DNA of 64,000 bases from Lewinellaceae bacterium. Lineage in GTDB: Bacteria; Bacteroidota; Bacteroidia; Chitinophagales; Saprospiraceae. The stretch is taken from assembly GCA_016712415.1 (NCBI GenBank), contig JADJRC010000001.1:1-64000 (forward strand), in the 5' to 3' direction. The notes under the pieces were generated by a model. The model made no database searches, was not told the DNA's origin, and worked only from the letters and a program-made list of their open reading frames with translations. A program made the translations under genes and the position numbers. Each line of letters starts with the position of its first letter. Positions within the stretch are counted from its first letter, which is position 1. Below, piece after piece: positions 52,767-61,351 of this stretch.

Positions 52767-55135
52767 ATGTGGCAAAACTACCTCAGCATTGCCTGGCGCA
52801 ACCTGAACCGCAACCGCATGTACGCGGTGATCAACGTCCTGGGCCTGGGCATCGGTATCGCAGCCGTGGTATGGGGCTACCAAACCAACCGCTTCTGTTT
52901 CAGTTTCGATACTTTTCACCCGGACCGGACGCACATTTTCCGGGCAATTTCCTACCGCGAAGGCAGCGACGGTCCCAAGGGGCTCGTCCCCCTGCCGATG
53001 GTGCAGGCCGCCAGGCAGGACTTTGCGAGTATAGAGGATTACGTGCGCCTCGACAGCCGCGGCACAGATATCAAAACCGAAACCGGCGAGCCGTTTAGCG
53101 AGAAAGTGCATTTTACCGATCCCGCTTTTTTCGAGTTTTTCAACTTTCCGCTCCTGTCGGGAAACAGCGACCTGCGCGACAAAAGCGCCGTGCTGATCAC
53201 CGAGGAAATGGCGACCAAGTATTTCGGGAAAGAAAACGCGCTGGGTAAAACGCTGGTCTTTTACACCGGGGAAAAGGTCACGCTGCCGCTCACGGTAAAG
53301 GGGGTACTGAAAAACCCGCCCGTCAATTCTTCCATCCAGTTCGACTTCCTCACACATTTCGACAACCAGAAAGTCGGCGACACCGCTTTCGTGCGTTCCG
53401 ACAACTGGAAGTGGTTTGTCGATGCTGCCTTTTTCAGGATACCCAACCCGGCAGATGCCCCCCGGCTGGCCGGTGACCTGGGCAAATACCTCCCGCTTCA
53501 ACAAGCGGCGCGGCCCGACCTGCGGCTAACCCGCTTTCGCCTGGAGCCCCTCTCCAATGCGGTGAACATGAAGATCGGCATGAACAGCCTGTACGACCGG
53601 CCCGACGATTCGGCCGCATACGGGCCCCTGGTGCTGGCCATACTCATCCTGCTTTCCGCCTGCCTAAATTTTGCCAACACCACCGTCGCGCGCTCCAACC
53701 GAAGGCTCCGCGAAATGGGTGTGCGCAAGGTGATGGGCGGCACGAGCGCCCAACTCCGGCGCCAGATGTTGCTGGAATGTTCCGCCATCGTACTGGCGGC
53801 TATTTTTGTTTCCGTCGTATTCAACCGCTGGTGGTTGCCCACCTTCAGCAGTATGTTCACGGGGCTCAGCGTGGAGGCAGACTACCTGCACGACCCCGCG
53901 CTGCTGATATTTCTGCTCGTTACATTTATCGGCACCACCCTGCTGGCAGGGGCATATCCGGCATTTTATGTGAGCCGGTTCAACCCCTCCACCATTTTCA
54001 GCGGCACGGTAAAATTTGGCGGCACCAACCTGTTTTCACGCCTGCTGCTGGGCTTCCAGGTGGTCGTCTCGCTGATGACCGTCATTTGCGGGATCGCCTT
54101 TTCCCAGAATGCTACGTTTCAGCGCAGCTACAACTACGGCTACGACCGGTCGAACGTGATGGGCGTGTATATCACCGACCAAAGTTTGTATGCTCCCTAC
54201 CTGGAATCGGTGCGGCAACTGCCCGGCGTGGAGGCGATCGCCGGTTCGCGGCACCATGTCGGCTTCGGCTACCGCATGATGACGGCCGATGTGCAAGGCG
54301 AAAAACGGGAAACCAATTTTATGGAAATCGGCGACAACTACCTGAACACCATGAACCTGCAGGTAGTGGCGGGAAGGCCGTTCGATGTGCAGATGCCTTC
54401 GGATTACGAAAATGCCCTGCTGGTCACCCAAAAATTTGCCGCACAGTACGGTTGGACGGCCGATGAAGCGCCGGGAAAACAGGTGCGCATCGATACGCTC
54501 GCCTGCACGATCATCGGTACCCTGCGCGACTTCCATTCCGACAACCTGTTTGAGGAACTCGATCCCGTGGCTATGCGGCTGGTCCGCCCGGAAAAATGCG
54601 CCAATGTGATCATCCGGGCCAAACCCGGCGAGTTGAACAGTACATACGACAGGGCCAAGGCCGAATGGGCCAGGTTGTACCCGCTCAAACCCTTCCGCGG
54701 ATTTTACCAGGATGAAGTGGCGGCAGAAGCGTTCCAGGTGACCAACAGCATCGCTACCATCTTTTCCTGGTTTTCGCTGGTGGCTATTCTGCTGACGGCG
54801 ACAGGTCTGTTTGCGCTCGTTTCACTGACGGTATTGAAAAAGATGAAAGAAATCGCCCTGCGCAAAATTGTCGGCGCAAAACCCATGCAGATCATGGCGC
54901 TGGTCAACAAGGGCTATGTCTGGATATTCCTCGTTGCCGCGCTGATCGGCTGCTACGGCGGCTGGTCGCTGACCAAACTGCTGATGGACCTGATCTTCAA
55001 AATAAATGTCGGCGTGGGGCCGGCAGCGCTGTTTTCGGGCGTCGCATCCCTTTTCTGATCTCGGCACTGACGGTGGGTTTCAAGGTCTGGCAGGCAATTC
55101 GGACCAATCCGGCGGAGGTGCTGCGCAGCGAATGA
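52767..55135 (+). CDS. Duplicated MacB/FtsX-type permease (array member 13), divergent, frameshift near C-terminus
   Basis: Starts MWQNYLSIAWRNLNRNRMYA at ATG 52767. 763 codons are open to 55058; a single-base change at about 55043 then shifts the frame, and the sense continues IPFLISALTVGFKVWQAIRT to EVLRSE, ending 55135 (about 789 residues repaired). The most divergent member: first coupling motif RLREMGVRKVMG (about 313), second MKEIALRKIVGAK (about 693) in place of KEIGIRKVLGAS, and the N-terminus has a Trp-Gly-Tyr segment (IAAVVWGYQTNRF) where the others have LLILLYV. Second gene of the P7 unit. Confidence 0.85.
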
Positions 55136-55228
55136 TTTTTTGCGGAGGTTACGGGGTTGCGCAGGTTGCGGGTTGTCTTAGCCACCGTGGATTTGCTGTA
55201 AGGTCAACGGGGGCTGATACAAGTCATC

Positions 55229-55330
55229 GTGAGTTTGTCATGTTGTAAACAACCGTCCGCTCTACAAGGGGTAGTTTACGACACTGCCCGCCCGCGATCC
55301 GGACAGGTGTTTACAACATGACAAACTCAC
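55229..55330. repeat. Perfect 23-bp inverted repeat with 56-bp loop
   Basis: 55229-55251 (begins GTGAGTTTGTCATG) and 55308-55330 (ends CATGACAAACTCAC) are exact reverse complements. The loop (55252-55307) contains CCGTCCGC near one end and TCCGGACAGG near the other, which partly pair. It lies between permeases 13 and 14 and could fold into a long hairpin. It is flanked on the left by the GGTTGCGGGTTG-type repeat at 55147-55175. Confidence 0.85.
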
Positions 55331-55412
55331 ACTGACATAAAGCCCGTTTATAAACATGGGCCAAGGCATCAAGCGATAAAACAGCCAAAACCCAAACCCA
55401 AAACCTCCGCCG

Positions 55413-55520
55413 CCCCCCCCCCCCGGCGGCCCCCCCCCCCCCCCCCCCCCCCCCCCCAACCCGTAACCCGTAACCCCAAACCCGCAACCCCCTTAACCCC
55501 TCACCCCCAACAACCCTTAA
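55413..55520. repeat. Poly-C tracts and CCCGTAACCC low-complexity repeat
   Basis: Twelve C (55413-55424), GGCGG, then about 28 C (55430-55457), then repeats of CCCGTAACCC, CCCCAAACCCGCAACCCCC and CCCTTAACCCC up to about 55500. The last words are inverted relatives of GGTTACGGGGTTGC at 55147-55165 and of the repeat at 25435-25592. The exact C-run length is unlikely to be reliable. The remainder to 55533 is A/T-rich with no paired dyads. Confidence 0.7.
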
Positions 55521-55533
55521 ATTTGAATTAATC

Positions 55534-57968
55534 ATGTGGAAAAACTACATCCGCGTCGCCTGGCGCAACCTGGCCAAAGGCCGCCTGTATTCGCTCATCA
55601 ATATTTTCGGATTGAGTGCCGGCGCTGCCGTTTGCATCCTGATTATGTTGTACGTGACCAACGAATGGTCGTACGACCGCTTTCATACCCGATCGGAGCG
55701 TACGTACCGGATGTGGGTGAAGGAGCATTTCCGGGGCGATATCTTTTTTAATACCGTGACGCCGCTGGCGATGGGAGAGGCGCTGCGCGACAATTTTCCA
55801 GGTAGAAAAAGTGGCCCGATATGTCTCCGGCAATGTGGCCCTGCGGCAGGGCAATTTTATGGACCGGGAAGTGGTGCACTATGTCGATCCGGCATTTCTT
55901 GACGTTTTGATTTTCCGCTGATCAAAGGCAACCGGGCGTCGGTGCTGGCCGATCTGCACGCCGTGGTACTGACCGAAAAGGCGGCACAAAATACTTTGGC
56001 GACGCGTCGCCGCTTGGCCGCACGCTCGCGTTCCAGCAGGGCGACGGCTGGCAGGATTTCGTCGTGACGGGCATCATCAGCGCTGCGCCGGTCAATTCGA
56101 GCATACAGTACGAGGTGATCGTGCCCATGCAGAATTTCCTGAATGCGCTGCCCAAACGCGCACTCGACTGCTGGACCTGCGTGTTTTGCGAGACCTATGC
56201 GGTGTTCCGCGAGGGCGTCGACGGCGGAACGATGCAGGCCACCGCCGCGCCGTTTTTCAACCGTCAGGTCGCCGACGACTACCAGCCCGGCCAGTACGAG
56301 GTGGGGTTCCAGCCGTTGGCCGACCTTCACCTGAACAACGCCATGCCGCCGGGTATCGTGCCGGTGAGCGACGGGCGGTATCCGTATATCCTGGGCGGCG
56401 TGGCGCTGCTCATCCTGCTGCTGGCAGGGGTCAACTTCGTCACACTGGCCGTCGGGCGCTCGCTCACACGCGCCAAAGAAGTGGGCATCCGCAAATCGAC
56501 GGGCGCCAGCCGCCGGCAACTGATGCTCCAGTTCTGGACAGAGGCCATTTTGACCGCCGTGATCTCGGTCGGCTTTGGCGTGGTGCTGGCCAAGGTGCTG
56601 TTGCCCCTGTTCAACACGCTATCAGGACAAGCGCTGGCGTTTCCTGTTTCGACAACCGTGCTGCTGTTCACACTCGGGCTGGCCTTGCTGGTCGGCCTCA
56701 TCGCGGGACTGTATCCTGCCCTGCTGATGTCGGGCTTCTCACCCATCGCCAGTCTCCGGGGCGTGCTTGTACAGGGCCGTCAGGGGAAACCTGTGCTGCT
56801 GAAAAGCCTCGTAACCGTACAGTTTTTTGTTTCCCTGCTGCTGCTCGTCGCGACATTCGTGATGCAGCGGCAAATGACTTATTTGCAAAACAAAACCTCG
56901 GTTTCGACCGCGACGGCACGGTGGTTGTGCCCTACAACACGGATGAGGGTCCCGGAAAATACATGCCCGAAAGCAGGCGGCTGGCCGCGCTGCTCAAAAC
57001 CGAACTGGCGGGCGTACCGGCGGTGCGCGCGGTGACTACCTCCAACCACTCCCCCGGCACGCCCGGCTGGACGACGCTGGGCTACACCGACGCTTCCACG
57101 AACAAATTCCGGTCGTTTTCGCTCAACGGCGTGGATGAAAACTTTATCCCGGCGCTGAACATCGCGCTGAAGGATGGCCGCAACTTCTCGAAAAACTACG
57201 GCGATATCAATAAATCTGTGATTATCAACGAAGCCTACGCCAAAGAATTCGGCATAGACAACCCGGTGGGCAAATACCTGCAGGCGCCGTTCCGCGATTT
57301 TCAGATCATCGGCGTGGCGAAGGACTTCCACTTCGCCTCCCTGCACCAGAAAGTGGAGCCGCTGGTGCTGGCCTACGACCCGGTGGCCCTGTACCGCATC
57401 GCATCCGACCAGTCATCGATAGACGCCCCCACCCCCGAAATTCTCGTTCCGGGTCTCCCGCGAAAACCTGCCGGCGACCCTCGCTGCCCTGCAAAGTGCC
57501 TGGAATACCCTGCTGCCCAACCAGCCCTTTACCTACACCTTCCTCGACGACGACCTCAACAAGTTGTACGAATCGGAACTCCGCATGAGCCGCATCATGG
57601 GCGCCGGCACCCTGCTGGCGATCTGTATTGCCTGCCTGGGCCTGTTCGGCATCGCCACCTTCACGGTCAGTCGCCGCACCAAGGAGATCGGTATCCGCAA
57701 GGTCATGGGCGCCGGCGTGGGCGGGGTGGTCGGAATGCTGTCGCGCGATTTTATGCTGCTGGTGGGTATTGCCTTCGTGCTGGCGACACCCGTGGCCTGG
57801 TGGGCCATGCACAACTGGCTCGGCAATTTCGCCTACCACGTGCCGCTCGACTGGTGGGTATTCCCGGTCGCGGGCGCGCTGGCCGCAGCCGTGGCATTTC
57901 TCACGGTAGGCGTGCAGTGCGTGAAAGCGGCGCTGGCGAACCCGGTGGAGAGCTTGCGGAGTGAGTGA
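55534..57968 (+). pseudogene. Duplicated MacB/FtsX-type permease (array member 14), about five frameshifts
   Basis: Starts MWKNYIRVAWRNLAKGRLYS at 55534 and ends NPVESLRSE at 57968, about 811 residues when repaired. Frame changes occur near 55802 (DNFP to VEKVARYVSGNVA), 55910 (FLDV to FPLIKGNRAS), 55990 (TEKAAQ to KYFGDASPLGR), 56900 (YLQNK to LGFDRDGTVVV) and 57433 (SSIDAPTP to KFSFRVSRENLP). Both coupling motifs survive: RAKEVGIRKSTG (about 313) and RTKEIGIRKVMG (about 716). Sense on each side is pristine, which argues for indel errors, but as it stands no full protein is made. Follows permease 13 after 400 bp of repeats. Confidence 0.8.
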
Positions 57969-58107
57969 TGTCGGTTTAATTCAGAAAACAGTCCAGTCAC
58001 GATTGCCCGAATCATTGTACTGCTTCTTTCGCTGCCACAGTTTTCCAAGACAGAAGATGAGACCTATAAAAAAGGTGGGAGAGACCGCGTCGGTCTGTAA
58101 TCATGCC

Positions 58108-58144
58108 ATATTGACGGGGTGACTTCGAGTCACCTCGTCAATAT
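58108..58144. terminator. Long hairpin between converging genes
   Basis: ATATTGACGGGGTGACT (58108-58124) and AGTCACCTCGTCAATAT (58128-58144) form a 17-bp stem with one G-T pair and a 3-base loop. A smaller stem AGACC/GGTCT lies just before it (58082-58096). It sits between permease 14 (plus) and the T9SS protein (minus), so a bidirectional terminator is likely, though no T-run follows. The rest of 57969-58182 shows no gene. Confidence 0.65.
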
Positions 58145-58182
58145 TGCTACGATTGTAAGTCTTCATTTGTCATACATTGTTT

Positions 58183-59315
58183 TCATCTCATTTTCAGCAC
58201 TTTGGAGGTTTGAACATTGCCATCATGTTCAATTTGTGCTATATAGAGTCCGTTGGGCAGGAAGTTTAGCGGGACGGAAAACTGCTGCGCCCCTGTTTCA
58301 ATGGTCTTTTCTACCATTAACTGGCCGTCTAAGTTAAAAAGTCGCAGAGATACCGGCTCGATCATTGGACCGATGCGCTGATTTGCAAAGATTCGCTTAC
58401 AGGATTGGCGATAGCAAAATGGATGGTTTTTTCATCAATATTGACACTTTCGGGATTACCATCCTGGATGTCACCACGGCCATTACCATTGATCACACCT
58501 GGGTCATCTACGTATAAACGAAAGGCATAACCACTGGAATTCACAGGAATGTCACAGATATTAATGGTATTATTCTGGCCATTCACTTTTACCAGTACAC
58601 CAAATAGCACATCGTGGGTATAAATATCTCTAATTTTGAAAGCGTTGGCACATATTGGGGCAGGCTGGTCTGAATCATCAGTAAGCTTAAGTGGTAGTGT
58701 GGATGAAGGTGTAATGCTGTGAACCGTAGCATAATTTACGGCAGTGCAGTTTAATATTCCTTCAAATGACTGTATCGAAAAACGCGCAATTTTTCCTGTA
58801 CTTTCTTCTATTATTGAAATCCAGTACCTGTCAGTAACCTCATCCCAAAGCAAGTTATCACAAGGAATAGCAGGCTGGGTTGGTACGTAATCCGCAGATG
58901 CCTGCACTACCAGTTCAACAATCAATATAATTATATCGGTACTTGCATAGTTCGGACTTTTCTCACCCAGTCCTATATTGCAAATCGACGCAATATGTGC
59001 GACATATCGTTTGTGAACATCCAGATTGGCAACAGTTGCAAACAAATCCGTAGTCTGAATATGGCTGTGCATTGAACCATTCTCTTCTTCTACAATAATG
59101 TCATAAGCTTGTGCGTCCTGGACAGCATCCCATGACAGATCGGCAGTTGAATAGGTAAAGGATTCGACGTGAAAGTTTTCGGGCGCAGGAAGGTCACAGG
59201 AAGTCTCCAATGAGGCGGGAAAGACAGGAGCATTGCTTGGCTTGGCGCTCGCAATCGTCGATAGAAGCGCACAAAAAACACCAAAAAGCATTTTTGATAA
59301 TAGTAGTTTCTTCAT
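58183..59315 (-). CDS. Secreted fibronectin-III protein with type IX secretion tail, one frameshift
   Basis: About 377 residues when repaired. I chose the start at 59315 (MKKLLLSKMLFGVFCALLST, signal peptide). Residues about 45-120 form a fibronectin type III module (APENFHVESFTYSTADLSWD, then DLFATVANLDVHKRYVAHIA). A single base is missing near 58363, after which NPVSESLQISASV continues into EPVSLRLFNLDGQLMVEKTI and FLPNGLYIAQIEHDGN, the Por-secretion-system type A sorting domain. If real, the lesion would strip the export tail. The protein is expected at the cell surface or outside. Converges with permease 14 and diverges from the gene at 59413. Confidence 0.82.
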
Positions 59316-59412
59316 TATTTGAGTTTTAACCATGTTTGAACGTAAGGGCGAATTTAGCAAGCCCCGGTTCAGAATTTTTATAACACTTTTGTGCAGGTAT
59401 TCCACTCTGATT

Positions 59413-60855
59413 ATGACACATGCGTATCTCATTCAGGTTCTTAAAACGCTCAGCACTGAAGAACAAAAAGAGGTTTTGCTATTTACGGCCTCTCCCTTTT
59501 TTAATCGGGGAAAACTAAACGAGGATGCTCATAGGTTACTTCAAATTATCCTGGATGAAGCCCATCAACGCCAGGAATGGGCATTCGACAAGGTTCACCT
59601 ATATAAACAACTACTTCCCGGTGAACCATATGTAGAAGGGAAACTGGAAAAAATCATGGCAGATCTGAATAAAATGGTCCGTACTTTTTTGACAGTTAAC
59701 CTTTATCTGGATGACACCAATCAATTTCAGCAGACACTTGACCTGGCACAAATTCTTCGCAAGCGTGGATTAGAGTCCAGATATCATGCCCAGATAAAAA
59801 CACTGAACCATATCCGATCGGCCACCAACGCAATCACAACTGACCTTCAGTACAAGCAATTTTTATTGGAGCATGAGCATTACGGTTGGGAAAGCCTGAA
59901 TAACAGAAAGAAAGGTGACCTCAATATCCCGGAAGTAATAAAACGCCTGGATCTGTATTACTATACATATCGATTGGAACTGCTTAATCACCTATTACTC
60001 CAGTTCAGGGTGACAAAAGTCGAAGAGATGACTCCTTTTGGATACCTTATACAAGAACTTCCCATCCCGTCCCGGTATCTTGATGCAGAGCCACTCCTTC
60101 TGATCACAGAAAAAATCCACAGGTTGCTAACTGATGTCGACCCAAAGGTCTCTGACTTCTTCATCCTTGCCAATCTGTTATCACAACACGAAAACAGAAT
60201 CGGGCCGGAAACACTACAACGAATCTATACTTTCTTTCGAAGCCTCTGCGCCCACTTCATCAATTCAGGTTATGACGACCTGTTGCCAGTACTTCATCGC
60301 ATAAACTGCAAGAATATTGAAAAGGGTATTTATATTATGAAGGCAAGATTTCTTCCGGCGCCATTGCAAATGTTGCAAATGTTGCCCTATTGATTGGCTG
60401 AATCCGAGTGGGCGCACGATTTTATTGAATGCCATAAAAGGAGCATCATTGGCGACAATGAAACCCTCGACTTTTATCGGCTGAACCTGGCCAGTTATTA
60501 CTTTTTTGTGAAAGAATTTGATGCTGCGCTTGATTTGATTCCCTCGGCTTCTCAGGATACCGAATATCACTACAGAGGCCGCAGGTTGCGGTTAAAGTTA
60601 TATTATGAGACCAACTCCGATCTTTTACATTATGAAATCGATGCATTCAAAATGCTCGTCAGCAGGGCCTCAAAAAAGGTGCTTGCTACACACTTCAGGG
60701 ACCTCCAGAATAACTTTATAAACCTGCTTTTTCAGATCGTACATTCAATGCCGGGTGATTCTCAACGATCGGAACGCCTCATTCGACGGATTCAATCAAA
60801 AAAATCAGTAGCCGAAAAGAAGTGGCTACTTGAAAAGGCAAAACAGCTGAGTTAG
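59413..60855 (+). pseudogene. Unknown helical protein, two frameshifts
   Basis: Starts MTHAYLIQVLKTLSTEEQKE at ATG 59413 (an upstream start at 59332 overlaps the divergent promoter region). Mostly helical, Leu-rich and soluble: FTASPFFNRGKLNEDAHRLL, then KIMADLNKMVRTFLTVNLYL and LYYYTYRLELLNHLLLQFRV. The frame breaks near 60326 (KNIEKG to YLYYEGKISSGAIANVANVA) and again near 60390 (ALLIG to LAESEWAHDFIECHKR), then runs open to 60855. The repaired length is about 480 residues. I think this is a Saprospiria-type family of unknown function with TPR-like repeats; that recollection is not checked. Confidence 0.6.
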
Positions 60856-61351
60856 TAGTTTTCAGACGGTTCTTAGGAATGCCTTGCGCATTGTGTTACA
60901 GATTTAACTCTTGTCACCCATTATTGAGTCGCATTTCATGCAACTGAAGCACTTTTCCCTGTCTTCAGGCACTGTACGCTGTTATTTTTATTGAAAACAG
61001 CCTGTTTAAAGTGTTATATATTATTAGCCGACGCATCCCCACATTTGCCCTGTCGAATTAAGGGATATGCCTGAAAAATACTGCCGGAGACGAAAACAGC
61101 AGGTTTGGGGTTCCGGACAAGCGTACTTTTTTGGGGCTATACCACGAAGTTGGAATTGCTATTCCTTTTGAGGGCAATGTATTGCCAAAGGTAGATATAC
61201 TCCGCGGAAAGGAGTTTGCGAAGTAGCCCAATACTTCGGGCCTGTTAGGGTACTACATTTTTATTCAGAATCACCAGATACAGGATAGCGCAACGCTGTC
61301 CCTAAAATCTGTGTGCCTGATTTCTACGATCATTCACTAAACATCAATAAT
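60856..61351. other. Intergenic stretch with a short gene remnant
   Basis: Mostly non-coding. A 3'-terminal gene remnant on the plus strand ends at TAG 61224-61226: from about 61065 it reads NTAGDENSRFGVPDKRTFLG, YHEVGIAIPFEGNVLPKVDI and LRGKEFAK, with an in-frame stop just upstream. No family recognised. The rest (60856-61060 and 61227-61351) shows nothing I can name. Confidence 0.4.

Noticed and set aside
55229..55330. Invertible promoter for permease 14
   Set aside because: The arms fit a perfect inverted repeat, but the 56-bp loop holds no recognisable -7/-33 or -24/-12 element and no invertase gene is in the window. Kept only as a repeat.
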